DNA from: Mesocentrotus franciscanus
Taxonomy: Eukaryota > Echinodermata > Echinoidea > Camarodonta > Strongylocentrotidae
Direction of reading: 5' to 3'
DNA length: 64,000 nucleotides
Assembly (NCBI GenBank): GCA_037976565.1
Contig: CP137666.1
Span: 59,289,413 to 59,353,412 of the forward strand
Under the pieces are notes generated by a model. It made no database searches, was not told the DNA's origin, and worked only from the letters and a program-made list of their open reading frames with translations. Shown here one piece after another: positions 1 to 14,511 of this stretch. Within the stretch, counting starts at the first letter, position 1. Every line of letters starts with the position of its first letter. The translations under genes and the position numbers were made by a program.

Positions 1-410
1 TTGGTATTACATTGCGATTACATTATCAGGGATGATTTCAATGTTTATTTGTCTCTTTACATGGTCCAAGATACTGCTTAACCATCATACAGTTGGGCGT
101 GTGTGTTGGTCTGAATATTTAATTGAGTAAGCGAAGCCAGTCAAAATACAAGGGACAACTCTCAGAATTGAAAAGAGACAATTATAAGAGATGAAGGGGC
201 ACTTATCAGAGATGGTAAGGGGCACTTCTTGTACCTGAAAAGAGGCACTCACCTGAGATGAATAAGGGCACTTGTGAGAATGGAAAGGGGGCACTTATTA
301 CAAAGGAAAATAGGCACTTGTCGAATAAAAAGGGGCACCTATGAGATTTTAATAGAGGTATCTATCAGAGGTGTCAGAAGGGGCATTTATGAGAGGAAGT
401 GGCTCTTATT
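1..410 (-). mobile_element. GTGCCCC hAT-like element, internal fragment, reverse orientation
   Basis: Reads as the reverse complement of the element at 29882: TTATCAGGGATGATTTCAA, then repeated AAAAGGGGCACTTATGAGA units. It lies in the intron before the first visible exon of gene A and is matched in gene B at 47427-47836, so it was carried by the duplication. Confidence 0.8.
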
Positions 411-825
411 TGCATAGCAACTACCCTTGAAATTCATCACTTCTTTTACACTGGTTTTGGGTCGAGAAGAGAACTCTGACGATATATATACATTGCATAG
501 CAACTACCGGTAAACACGACGAAAATCAAAATCGGAAAATACACCTCTGGAGTTTTTTTTTAAACGTCTGTCGAAGTTTCACCGATTTCGCAGCGTAAAT
601 GCAAGCTTCGGTAAGATACAGAATTTTGCTCACGTGACTCTCATCGCTTCCGTGCTATTACGTATGGAGGGCATGCGGCACTGACGAGAGGCGCGCATGC
701 GTACTACTCACCCCAAAATCGGTATGAGCAAACTTCGACGGTTTTTTTTTATGGGTTTTTCCAGTAGTGTAAATGGTAGTTTAAAAACAAAAATCGACGA
801 GTTTTCAAAATGGTGTTTCGGATGT

Positions 826-1019
826 GTTAATGGGCCTATTGATGTCCTCCTTTTTTTTTAGCACAATTTTTTTTGGCCTCCGAAAATTGATTTTTTTCAC
901 CACCACCCCCCCTTGAGCGCCAGGGGAGGAGGCGCATCTTCATTTTTTAAAACCAAAATGGGTGTTTTTACCTGTTTTTTTCTAGGGAGGGCCCGGCCCC
1001 CCCCCTGGATCCGCCACTG
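826..1019. mobile_element. Partial hAT-like element with GGATCCGCCACTG end
   Basis: Right terminus CCTGGATCCGCCACTG at 1004-1019 and interior ATGGGTGTTTTTACCTG match 21718-21993. The gene B intron lacks it: the text before GTAAATACTCAGGGTA differs there. No clear left end. Confidence 0.65.
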
Positions 1020-1100
1020 ATAGTAAATACTCAGGGTACACTACTCTTCATTTCTATTTCAAATTTCTATACTTTCTTCTCCTCTTTTTCTTCTCCTTAG

Positions 1101-1246
1101 ATATTTGGATCCATGTCCCGGAATTGTCGACAATGGTATACAGTGCCTAACGGCAGCATGGCCCTACCTGGGAAAGAACAGTGCTACGCCGTGTCAGCCT
1201 CTCGAAAGGAAGCTATTTGTATCCTCTATGTATGGAACATGCATCT
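1101..1246 (+). CDS. Gene A exon: end of first extracellular module (four-Cys part)
   Basis: Acceptor CCTTAG, donor GTACGT, phase 2 in and 1 out, 146 nt, the same length as its gene B counterpart at 48776. It reads YLDPCPG...DNG.QC...TPC...GTC, four cysteines with a Trp between the second and third. No known domain is recognised. It lost the RERKR basic cluster that gene B has at this place. Confidence 0.8.
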
Positions 1247-4200
1247 GTACGTATTTAAATACTCATTATAAACTAAACTAGGAAATATAACGACCTACTT
1301 CGAAAAGATGTTAGTCTTGCAATACATTGATTTTCCGTACCTTGATTTTAATGTGCAATTTGCTGAGTCTACGATAGGCTGTCAAACTATTTTTCTGGCA
1401 TGAGTACATTACCAACCTGATGTATGTTGGTGATTTATGCTATTCTTTTCGAAGGATTTCCAGCATTTGTTTAGTAATCGTTACATTTGTTGAAAATTAT
1501 CCATTTATTAAATTGTTGTTGCACATAAAGCCAAAATAACCTGGTTGGATACCATTACGCTAGATTTAAAAAAAATTATAAAATTCCGAAAATTAAAAAA
1601 ACTTGTTTCTTTTTTAAATGGAATAGAAAATGATTCACTAAAAGCGTTTTGTTGTTGTTGTTGCAATCCCTGCACGCATAGCTTCGCCAGAAATAGTCGT
1701 CATCTCTAAAAACCAAACTGGTTATCCAAGTGATAACATCTCGATCTCTTGCTATGCCATCGGGTTACCACAACCTGTAGTCTCCTTGCTACCCATCGTA
1801 GACCCAGAGTCGAGGGCTGAAGTGGGTCCATCAGCCTTTCAACAAGTCCAATTGTCAAATGGAACAGACATTACGTAAGGAGAATGCATAACATAATCGC
1901 ATAGACTTTCGAAAATTAACTTACAGTCCTTAAACTTATTACCAATTAAAATGAGATGACATTACGCTAACGTAATATACGTAATCCAAACATTATTTCT
2001 TAAAGGGCAAGTCCACTCAAAAAATAACTTACTTTCAATAAAAGCAGAAAAATCAGACAAACCAATCAAAAAAGTTTGAGCAAAATCGGGTAACTAATAA
2101 GAAAGTTATGAATTTTTGAAAAAGTATGTAAAACTATGGAACAATGAGAATCACAACACAAATTGCCAAGATGGTTATCAGTTTGTGACGTCATGTCCTC
2201 ACAACTTATCAATTGCTTTATATAGTTTAATCCCATTAATTTCCTTTTATCCCCAAAACTTGATTTCCCTATGCCTTTGCCCAGGTTATATGATTTGTAT
2301 CATATTGCGTGCATGACATTTCCCAAAATCTTTTTATGAATTTTGAAGAATTGATACTATTTTCTGAATATTGTATTTCATAATTATTGATTTCTATATA
2401 AATAGTTTATCAAAATTCAATTGTTCATGATTTAACTGGACAAAAATTACTCTTTATTTGTGCATCCACACAAATTTACTAACAATCTAACTTGGATGCT
2501 GGTGTGAAGAAATAAGATTCTTAGGGTGAAAATAGGAAATTTATATTATCAATATAAAGAAAATAATTAGTGGATAGTGAGGACCACACGTCACAGACTC
2601 ATGAGTGAGTTGCCAATTTGTGTAGTGATTTTCAAAGTTTTTCATGTCATTAAAAATTCATAACTTTCTTATTATTTATCCGATTTTGGTCGAACTTTTT
2701 TTGATTGGTTTGTCTGATTTTTCTGGTTCTATTGAAAGTAAGTTATTTTTGGAGAGGACTTGAGCTTTAACTACTAGATATACAATTGAAATTACTTCGA
2801 GTTAATTTCTAGATAGCTTTTGCAATCGTGTTTCATATATATTTAATAAAGATGATACATTATAAGAACGGATGAATGTAATCATAATAGTCCAGTTACT
2901 ATACTTCACACAGCTCTATAGTACGAAGTATCAGTATTAATCCCGGCTTTAGCCAAGCCGCCACGATAGGGCGCGAAAGCATTCAAGGAATCTCTTCCTA
3001 CCGGGCATTCATTTACTTCACCTGGGTGGAGTGAGGCAAATATAGTTTAGTATTGTGACATGTTAATATGGTAGCAGTACATTGATCCTAAATAAAAGGT
3101 GTTTATTCAAAATGAGATATTGTCAAATGGTAATGACAATATAGGCTTAATCCGTATATAATCGTTAATCCACTGTCGTACTTTTTAAATGTTTTTAAAA
3201 ATTAGTTTTTAGTCGAAAACGATGAGTGGAATGCTTGTGAGTACATCATATGCAACTTCACCTGCCTCAAATTGTTTCCCTTCTGTTCTGACAGATTTAC
3301 CTGTACTGCTGAAAACGTTGCTGGTATAGCCACTTCAAGGGTACAAGTAACAGCACTAGGTATGGTTAAATTACGTATTCCCAGTGACGTAGCTACAGAG
3401 GGTAAGAGGAACGTGCCCCCTCTGCCCCCCCCCTTCGCATGAGGACAAAAAACAAAAATAGAGAAAAAGGCGAGAAAGAGAGCAATGAATATGGGAAAAC
3501 GACAAGGAAATAGACTATAGGACCCTTCCGCTTCCTCCCCCAATCAGAAGCCTTCTTTGATAATTATCTAGAAATTATCTTTGATTTTCCGAGAAAGACA
3601 TGTGCCCCCTCCGCCATCGTGCCAGTGCCCCATAAGCATGGACCCATGCAACGACATTGTGTATTCCTATTTAATTCAAGACTTTATGTCCGACTCAGCT
3701 GCACACAGGAGAGGTCTGTAGAAAATAAGTTAAAATATAATGACACATACAAGCACTGACATGTATACATTACAAAAGGAGAAATTAATAGATTGTACCA
3801 AAGAGAAACTGGATATATATATTGACATTGTAAAAAATGTTACGTGAACATTGTTTAACAAAATAGGTGTCAGATCAACTTTGAGGCAATAGCAGGCCAA
3901 TCATGGGCGATTTTGCTCAGTTTCTTGTAAAAGGATCTCGCGTGATTGTCAAACCAATACCCAAGTTGGGCATAAAATTGTCATAATAATTGGCCGGACA
4001 CAAAATGACCTTTTAGTCAATTTTACCAAATATGTTTACAGTGTTGTATTTCAACCATTTGTCTATAGTATATACGATTAAATCGAACATGAGATTTATT
4101 AATACAGCCTGATCACCTTAAAGTGCCCGTTCAAAGAAAATCACAAATATGGCAAATGACGTATCACTAGAAACTGGTTAGCTAACAGATGGCCATCGTA

Positions 4201-7200
4201 CAAGTTTTAGGTTAACTACATATCGGGTGATTTATAAAATTAGAAATAAAACCACCTCCATAGCACCTGGGATATACGAGAGATTCGCCAGAAAAATAAC
4301 GATGTTTTAATGACGTCACACTAGGAACCAATGTTATCCTGCCCAAGCAGACGACATCCCATTACGAATGAACATAATTGCAATGCTATTATTTCTCAAA
4401 TTATAATGAGTTAGTGTATATGTGGTGGCATTTTACACCATTCAAAAGGGATATGAAACTGATAACTAAATTCTTTTGTTTGTAAATACACAGGATAGGG
4501 GGTTAATGAACAATCAAAGAAACCACACTTTCAAATAGAACCCCCCCCCCACCCCCCGGAATGATAGCATGGATGGCATTTGTTCCCTCTTGAAACGCCG
4601 AACATAACGCGGTGTATGCAGCTGAAATTACAATGGCATCTTATTTTGTTTACTAGTGACGGATTCTTTTTTTTTATCGCTGCATTTTTCATCAAAATAA
4701 TACCATGCGCGGGGTTGAGAGTGAGGCAATAGATTAAACATTTAGCCTGACGGTAGTGAAATAAGATAAATAACTGAAGAGAAGATGACAAAACAGGCAC
4801 TGAAAATGTGTGAGATGTCATGGGACATCGTCTGCTTGTGCAAATCATGTTCAACATGTGACGTCACGCATCTCAGCAGCGTTCGGAGAGCTCTTGAGGT
4901 CCTATGCCGGGGCTGTATTTAAACGTTTTGTAATTGATAATAATCATTACTTCGAATGTTTCCAAGCATTAAATTTTGATAACCTTGTCCAATCAAAGTT
5001 CACCTTAGCAGTAATGACAATAAAGTTAGTTTTTAAAAGCAATGAACCTTCTCTTTAAAATAAAACTATGTTATAGTATATCTAGTAATAGTATGATAGT
5101 ACATAGAACTGCGCTATTCAGTGGCAGCTGGTGCAGAATTGTGATCTTTGTTTATAAATGCATCCTGTCTTTTATCTTGAATACTAGATTACCGATGTCC
5201 TGGTTTAGCTGATGCACTTGTGGACTTCCAGCAGAACCAGCTGACGGAATGTCCATCCGTTCTTAGATTACCGGTTGTAGGAAATGTTGCCCAGTCTTTC
5301 TTCTCACTCGACGTCCTTCAAGACGGCATCTTGCAGTTCTTGCCCCTGATGTTGTACATGCCTAACCCAGAGCTCCCAGAGCTCAGGGTTCCTTCCGTCA
5401 GTACGTTCCGGATTACGGTCACAACCGAGCCGGTAATAGTACCCATCCCCCAGCGTAGAAAACGTGATCTCTTCAAGATTCTCTACGAAAGAGATTATCG
5501 CAACGCTACTCTCCTCGGTGGTTCCATCACTGTAGAATTCTCACCGCCTGTCTTCGTTGCGCAGTCCACAACTCTTTACATCAACGTGCTCACTTTGGAT
5601 AACACACCTCTGAATCTACCGTTTATCCGAGGAGTGCAAGGACCACTCTCATACCTCCAGTGTCCTCTGTCGCCTCCATTGAACCCTACTGACAATGCAT
5701 CGTGCTACGATCAGCTGGATATGTGGGCCGCCATGGAGGAAGATTTCGTCGGGTTGGGGTGTACAGAAGATGCTTCTTTATCATTCCGCAACTACGAAGC
5801 ATGCCTACGTATTGGTGATGCCCGTAAGTCAATAATACATTCCCAAAATGGCAACTATGATGACCAAATTTTAGAGAACATCCTGTAAAGTCTCCAATAA
5901 TTTAGAACCTACATTTAATTTGATTTGTTATCAATGGACCGCCTGTCGCAAATAGCAATCGCAAATTGCAAGTCGCCAAATACAGGTCCTTATAGGCCAA
6001 ATTTGGCAAAAACATAATGCGCAAACATTAAAGCTAATCTTGAGCTTTGGTATGGGAATCTGTTTTGAGAGAAAATTGCCATGATTTATTCTGGATTGTT
6101 TATCCTGCAGTAGATTAATTGTTTGAACCAGTGAAATAAAAACAAATGTACAAAAACTTACTGGGCATCATCTTCGATAAAACCACAACTCCCATTTCCA
6201 AATACCTGTGTTAAGCACATGGTGTCGGGCCTACTTACCCGGATCCTTATCTTTCTATGCTCATTACTCAGCCATTATACATTTTCTACCAAAATTGTTA
6301 GGCACATGTCATTTATTCGTAATCTTGGACTCTCAGTGTAAGTTTCGTTGAATTTTGTGAGAATTTATTTAATATGGATTTGACTAATGCCATCAGGTTG
6401 TATTTTGATTGATTTCAAAGTATTATGCATACGATTGTCAGTTCATCGTTTTCCTTAAATTGAAGTACATCTTAGTCAAATAATCCGAAGTTGACAGCAT
6501 GAATCTCGATCATGCGAATTATCGTAATTATTGATGCTTCCTATTCCTCCCAGCTTAAATTTATTATTGAAATGACTGTTTATCCATCTTGAATTAATTA
6601 AAATCCAAAATTTACTTATCTCTAAAAATCCTCATTTTCCCCTCATCTCTCTCGATAGAGCCTGTTGTCAGTAATGAAGTGTCCGTTCCCCTTCTGCGGT
6701 TTTCCAAAACTACGATATTCCCTGTCCTATAGAGGGCGCTGTACGTCGTCAATGGTTGCGCGTGTCCAGTCGTGGATTGAGGACCCCCTACGAATCCCCG
6801 TCACCGTTTCTACGCTTCCAACCTTTCACCGCTGGTGACATGGGTTATTACCAGTGCGAGGGGTATGGTGGTGGGGCTTACCGCGATGAGACAGTCGCTA
6901 CCGCTCCTGTTCTCCTGACTGTTGAGGGTAAGAATGGTACCTAGGTATATCTCTATTCAGACGTTGCGCGGTCGACCTCAACAGCAGCCGTGGCAAAACT
7001 TTGCGCATTATTTGTTTAAATTTGGATTGGGAAAGGGATCGAGGGATGGATGTGCTCTAGATGGTCATTATGATTTGCATAATGATTAGAAAATTAAAGT
7101 TACATTCAGACGATACAGATGACCTTATTCTCGAAAGTAATGGCATTGTGATTGTGAACTAAAATATCTGAAAATGTGAAGTACAGGGCACCCATCTCAT

Positions 7201-10200
7201 TCAATTTTGCCACGGTTTTTTCGGAGCAGATTAATCATGACACTTACTGTCTGTACGGACCCGCCTCCTTGTATGGGTGCTAGCAGTGAATTTGAGATTT
7301 ATCTTGTTGATTTCTCTTGTTGATTGGGACTTTTAGGAGGGAATCATGGTGTCGCATCACCTACGGCCGTGGACCACTTTGTAGGTTTGCTTTTAATTTT
7401 ACAGTCAATGGGATTTACCTTGTTGATTGCATCGATCGTACTCTTTGGGTGGAAGACACGATGTCATATCCCATACGGTCGCACTGCAGGGGCTGAAAAA
7501 TCTAGAAATTAAAGTGTTGGACTTGAAATTTTAACATGTTTGAATATAGAACCTCACATAATTATAGTCCCCACCGTAATGTTACAGTGAGTGCAATACA
7601 TTTCATGCAAAATGATGTGATCAAAGATAAAATCGACGCCATTGATTCTCTCTGTAAATAATCTGATAAAATTCAAGCACTTTCTTCGAGCGTAAAGATA
7701 AACCTATGGTTAGATTAATTTCAGCTGATTTGATAGGAACAGATTGGCATTTGATTATAATGATCCTTCATCCCAACTTGTTCGCTTAATTTCATTGGTT
7801 TTCTTCGTTGCAAATATTGCGGGAATACATGTAATTAAGTTAAGTATTCAAAATATTCATGCATAGGCCTACACTAGTCCCTGCCTAACAAACTCCTCTA
7901 CATTTTCTGCTTGTTTATCTGATACACACTCTCCCTCTCTACCTCTCGCTTAACACACACGCACACAGTTTCGCGCTAATTTCTCTCAATTTCTCAATTT
8001 CTTTGTTTTAGGAGTGGCAACGATTGCCTTTTCAGTTACGTTCGAGACCGACTATATTGACTTTGAGAACTCTAAATTATTTTATGAGTATGCCCCATGT
8101 TCAGGCGAGCAGTAAGTTCATTTTCCTCATCTTCAAACACCAAATATTTACTTTTCTCGCTTGGCTTGCTCGCCAAGAGGTATGAATTCAGTGTGCTGTT
8201 GTTATTGACACCACAAAATGAAGTAAATCAACATCATCATTTACAAATTATGAAGAGATTACGTCGCCCTTATCCTCTCACGCTAACTATATAGAGCAAA
8301 GAGAAGTTTTGTTTTGCAACTGGCTGGCCAGATACGTCACTGGAATGATCCGTCCGAACTTGTCATTTGGCTAAAATAGGTCAGCGTCAGTAACTAGGGA
8401 CTTTTAGATTTGCACGACGAGAACGTGGACTGCTACATGGACATCCTTTTAAGGCAATGTGACGTCCTTTTAAGGCACTGCCGGGCACGGGCCAGTGCCT
8501 TGAAAGAATGGCAAACGTGGCAATCCATTCTCGTCGTCTTCATCCCTATTAAGACTTGGATTTTACACACGACGAACGTGGACTGCCACGGTGACATCCT
8601 TTTAGGTAATGTGACGTCCTTTTAAGGCACTGCCGGGCACGGGCCAGTGCCTGGAAAGAATGGCACACGTTGCATCCACCATCGACGTGCAAATCTAAAA
8701 GTCCTAAGGAACTTTAGATGCACGTCGACGTAGTGAACTGCAACGTGGCAACTAGCGTGGCAACAGCGTGGCAACTAGCAATGCCATTTCACACTCTTTT
8801 CAGGAATCTCTCGATCAAAACTATATGCCCAATTGCTGGAAGTCAGCTGTTGTTATCCCAGCAAGTCACCTCAAGCTTCCCAGCCTAATGATTTCAGACC
8901 AATAGCCCTCACTTCATTGGTTATGAAATGTTTGAAAGGTTGTACTCAATTCTTATTCCTAGTGTTAAAGGATATTGATGTAATGCAATTTGCATACCAA
9001 CCAAAGAAATGTGTAAACGATGCTATACTTTCACTTATACATTTTGTTTCACAACACACTGATAAAGCTGGTTGCTATGTACGGATTTCATTCATAGATT
9101 TTTCGTCCGCTTTTAATACGATTCAAAACCACATGTTGGTTCATAAGCTGAAACAAATGAACATTAGATCTTCTTTAATTTTATGGATACAGAATTTCTT
9201 GTCAAATCGTACACAAAGGGTAAAAGTACAAAAGGAGTTGTCGGATGTGATCACAGTAAATACTGGGTCGCCCCAGGGATGTGTGCTATCGGCACCTTTG
9301 TTTATCATATATACGAATGACTGCTTAGCTACAAGAGACGGCGTTAAGATCGTGAAATATGCCGATGATACGGCGATAGTGGGTCTCATAAGTAAGGATG
9401 AGGTAGATTATCGATACGAGGTGATCAAGTTTGAAGACTGGTGCAACCAAAATTTTCTTCAACTTAATACTTCCAAAACAAAAGAAATAGTTTTTGATTT
9501 CAGAACTTCCACGTTCAGTTTTATTGCCTATCACGATAAAAGAAGAAAATATAGAAATTGTCGAGACATACAAGTATCTAGGCACTGTAATTGACAACAA
9601 ATTATCATGGGCTCATCAGTGTAAGTCCGTTCTTTCAAAGGCTCAACAGAGGATGTATTTTTTAAGAAAACTTAAATCGTTTCATGTAGATAGGACCATT
9701 CTTACTTTGTTCTACAAATCCATCATAGAAAGTGTTATGTTATTTAGTTGTGTTGTCTGGTACGGGAGGTGTAGGAAGAAAGACTTTAGCAAGCTCCAGA
9801 GAATCACCAAACAAGCAGGGAAGATCACGAGTGAAATTCAAAAGTTAAATGAAGCATGCGAATCCAAAATAATTCTAGAAGTAAAACAAATTATGGAAAA
9901 CGAAAATCACCCACTCTTTCCATACTATGTTGTTATGCGTTCTGGTAAACGACTTCGTTCAATGAACTGTCGCACTCAACGTTTTCTAAATTCCTTCGTT
10001 CCTTTCTCGATTCGCAAATACAATCAAAATGCTACCTGAATTTTACGTTCTTCTTTATAACTGTATTTCTATAATGTTATTTTTGTAACCTTTCCGGGCC
10101 ATCCCGTTCACTCGAACAGTTTAAAATAATTCACTTATTTTGTTTTATAAATCACGTAAACATTTTTTTGTATAGCAATATTCTGAAGAATTTCTATGTC

Positions 10201-13200
10201 AAAGTATATGATATATTGTGTATGTAAACTTATTTTGATTCTTTGCACGTTTGTAAAATGTGAGCAAAACAAATTTCCAATATTGGACAATAAATTGAAA
10301 TTGAAATTGAATTGAAATTGAAGTCCCTAATAGGACATTTAGATTTAGACGACGAGAATGGATTGCCGTGTGCCATTCTTTCCAGGCACTGGCCCGTGCC
10401 CGGCAGTGCCTTAAAAGGACGTCACATTACCTTAAAGGATGTCACCGTGGCAGTCCACGTTCTCGTCGTGTAAAATCTAGTCCCTAATAGGGACTTTTAG
10501 ATTTGCACGTCGACGGGGTGGACTGCAACGTGTGCCATTCTTTCAAGGCACTGGCCGTGCCCGGCAGTGCCTTAAAAGGACGTCACATTACCTTAAAGGA
10601 TGTCACCGTGGCAGTCCACGTTCTCGTCGTGTAAAATCTAAAAGTCCTATTAGGGACTTTAGATTTGCACGTCGACGTAGTGGACTGCCACGTATGCCAT
10701 TCTTTCAAGGCACTGGCCCGTGCCCGGCAGTGCCTTAAAAGGACGTCACATTACCTTAAAAGGGTGTCACCGTGGCAGTCCACGTTCTCGTCGTGTAAAA
10801 TCTAAAAGTCCCTATTGGTGCGCGGTCTGCGACGAGCCATTTGAAAGTGACGTCATACCAAAAGTGAATGTAACATAATCAGTACAGACACCGCTCTGTT
10901 TTACCGGCGTATGGACTAACTGCCTTTACCACTGTTCACATGCTTCATTAGTGCAGGTAATAACGCATACGAATCGCGTGCGACGGGTATTATGATACTT
11001 TAAAATCACTAGCGCTTTTCGGAAGAGTAAAAACAACTGACAATGAGCAACTTACATTTCACAAATTCCTTTTGAGTCGTGTTAATTACGATTACAGTGA
11101 CAATCATGATTTGCCGACATTCTACAAAGACTGCAAAGACGTATATCAATATGATAATAGTAATAGCGACAGTGAATATAATAGTAATAAAGAAATGATG
11201 AAAAGAAGAAGAAGATGACGATAATAACGATATGTTAAAATCCAACTTCTCATTCCATTTCAGATACAGGGGGCCTTTGTCAATGACTACGGTAGAAGTG
11301 ACTACGGTAGTAGTCTGATAGGCCTATACAGGTCCTTGCTCGATGACATAGAGAGCATTAACGAGTTCCCACCATCGTAAACACACGCAAAGGCAGCATG
11401 ATCGTTGACTACGTCATCAACTTCAACAGCAGCATGTGGAATGACAGCGTGATTTCGATCGTGAACGCAACCGCATCCCTCCTCGAGTTTGCCTTTCCCC
11501 TGCCCTTTGGAGACGAAGTAATAGTCCCATCCATTGTGCCAGGAGCATCGTCGTGAGCAGTGCATGTACGCAGTTCAAATCGTATAAAGCGTTTTCAAAA
11601 AGGCATTAAAGAGAAGGTTGAGTTCTGGGAAGAGGTGAAAAATAATTTGTGAGCGTTATCATTGTATTATGCAAGTGTGGAAGAACATCAGATAAAAAAT
11701 GTTCCCCGAAAAGCATGGCTCTTCAAATGCCTTAATATTCTAAATATGGCATGTAACATCATAAAAATCGACGGATTTTTATGCCACATGTTCGTGTAGT
11801 CCCATATACATCTTTCTGTGTACAGTGCTTGTAACTTTACCAAGACTGGGCCAAATTTCTTATCATTTGATGATTCCAGAACCTTGCAGTATACACCAAT
11901 AATAATATGCTAGATGATCAACCTTTTCTGGTCGATTCCACAACGTTTCTTTCACAATGCGATCATGACCAGAACTCAACTTTATCTTTAACTCAATGCA
12001 AAATGTAATAACATAAATGCCCTATTGGCTCTCAGCAGACGTTTAAAATGCAAGAGCGTAACGTAATTAACGCACCAATAGAAAAACATTGAACTCCTGA
12101 ATAAAACTCCATTGAAATTGTTGTCAGATTGCTTTGATTATAGTAGATAGATAAACAAGAACCTAAAGAAACAAGTCTAAACTGATTAGATGTTTTACTT
12201 CTCAAACATAAAATAGTAAACAAGCTGAAAGATGAAAAATAATTGATATCCTTATTGAGGATCAGAATGAGTAAATACGAGCTTTATTACCTTTCCGTAT
12301 GAATGATACACTTTATCATTGCACTAATATTCATTAATAAACTGGACTGAACATGAAAATAGTAAGGTGTTTGCCCGTTGCACACGAGGCATGATTTATC
12401 TGACATAGGACTGCGTCAACGACTGGCGCGGTCATTGACGCACGGTGTGAGAGTAACATTTTACAAAGTGAAGGCAAAATTAGAAGTACTAACAAAGCGT
12501 TCTATTACCGTATGTGTGCGAGGAGGCGAATTGGCGCAGTCGGTAAAGCGTCTGCCTGTCGAACCAAAGATCTCGGGTTCGAATCCCACCCAGGCGGATG
12601 CCTAGCTGAAGCCTGCGTTGTGTGTTAACGTGCCCCTCCTTGTTTCATAGACGCAGGCTATGTTTAGTAAATCACTCGTCCCTTGGATAGGACGTTAAAT
12701 GGAGGCCCCGTGTAGAGGAGAGTCACCACCTTTGCACGTTAAGAACCACTGCACTATTCGTATAAGAGTAGAAACCCCGGTGTAGTGGTCCACCTGCACC
12801 CCAGTATACCAGTATACCCATATGGACCTTGTGGAAGATTAGCCCTGCTCTAAACAAGTTATCCAATAAAGTCTACTACTACTGGGCAAATTGCCTTCGA
12901 AATGATGCCTCAGGTGCAACGAGTGTTGGGACTTACTCGAAATAACTGCTGCTGAATGTTCTTTTGAGTTATTTCAGCGAATTAGTTTCATCAATTTACC
13001 TCAAGTAAATCCCATCAATTTTCCCAAGTAAATAAACCCATTCTCTTTTTCTGAATGAAATGCTTAGCATCCTGCCTGGAATCGGTTGTCACGGGTACCT
13101 TTGGAACCCTGAACTTTCCCGCTACACCTCTGGACCAGACCGCTGACAGCCAAGAACGGTGTAGTGAATACAGTAACAACAGTAAGTCGTCAATCAGTGA

Positions 13201-14480
13201 TGTAGAATGGGTTAGCCATTGAGGGCATTGGCATAACGAGGGGTGGCATCGATCGGCTTTACTTGTAGGATGGCCACTGAAAATTAACTAGGCATAGTAA
13301 CAAGGTCATCGATGAGGGGTCTGAAATGGAGTCCTCGCATCCATTTCTGTGACACTGCACCCCTGTATATAGCTACATCCCTGATCACATCACGGATATT
13401 ATCTAGGGATAATTAATGACATTTCTCAAAATCAATCTTAATAATTTGAAGAAAACCTCAAGGCATGGCCATATAAGGCGAGGAAGGGGGTTGCAGCCCC
13501 TTGAGAATTCTGAAAGGACTAATATTCGGACAGTGATGTGGTGTCTTGGTAGGGGTGGGTCGGATTCGTCTTAATATAGGTGGTGCATAATTATCATCTT
13601 CTTTAATTTTTTGTTTGTGTTCCTATATTTTCTATTTTCCCCTTTCTTTCTCTCCCTTTTCTCATTCGATAATGTAAATTAGTCACTTAAAGTTATTTAT
13701 TTATTGTAGCCCCCCTACCAAGAGCTAGACGGACATGTCGTGGGGATCTCTTGTCAGCAGCTGTCTGGGACGATCCCGTGTTCCTAGACTGCTTTGTGGG
13801 AGAAGACACTAATGAGGTTCTGGACAACATCGCTAGGGTAAGAAATTAAGTTATTGTGTATGTCATACTCTTAAAGACGTAGCGCAATCATAGTATGATT
13901 TGCATATTGCCAGAGATTTACTACTGAGATGCAGGGTGGGTCGGAGAATGAGAGGTAGTAGCAGTAGTAGTAGTGGTAGTGGTAGTAGTAGTCAGTGGCG
14001 GATCCAGGGGCCGGGGCCCGGGCCCTCTAGCAATAAAAACCAGGTAAAAACACCCTTTTGGTAAAGAAAGGAAGATGGGCCCCTCTGGCGCCCAAGGGGT
14101 GGCGGTGGAAAAATAACCCTTTCCGTAGGAATTTTTTTCGGATGCCAAAAAAAATGGGGCTCACTACCCCTGGCGCCCAAGGGGTGGCGGTGGAATTTTT
14201 CGGGTGCCCCAAAATAAATTGTGCTCACTACCCCCACTGAGCGAAAAATCGGCAGGCACGATTTTCAAATTTTCGCACGAAGTGGGCCTTTTAGGCCCCT
14301 CCCTGCCGCCGGCTGGATCCGCCCCTGGTAGTAGTAGTAGTTGTAGTAAAGAATCAGTACTACTAGTAGTAGTAGTAGTATAGTAGTAGTAGATGTAGTA
14401 GTAGTAGTAGTAGTAGTAGTTGTTGTAGTAGTAGTACATGTATTAGTAGTATTAGATGAAGCAGAATAGGAAGAATAAGA

Positions 14481-14511
<31 letters not shown>

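Noticed and set aside
4531..4857. 108-codon open frame on the minus strand
   Set aside because: Lies wholly inside the copy-A-specific MITE and has no recognisable motif.
13992..14240. Overlapping open frames in the CAGTGGCGGATCC element
   Set aside because: Both strands and several frames are open because of the GC-rich repeats; the element has no recognisable protein.
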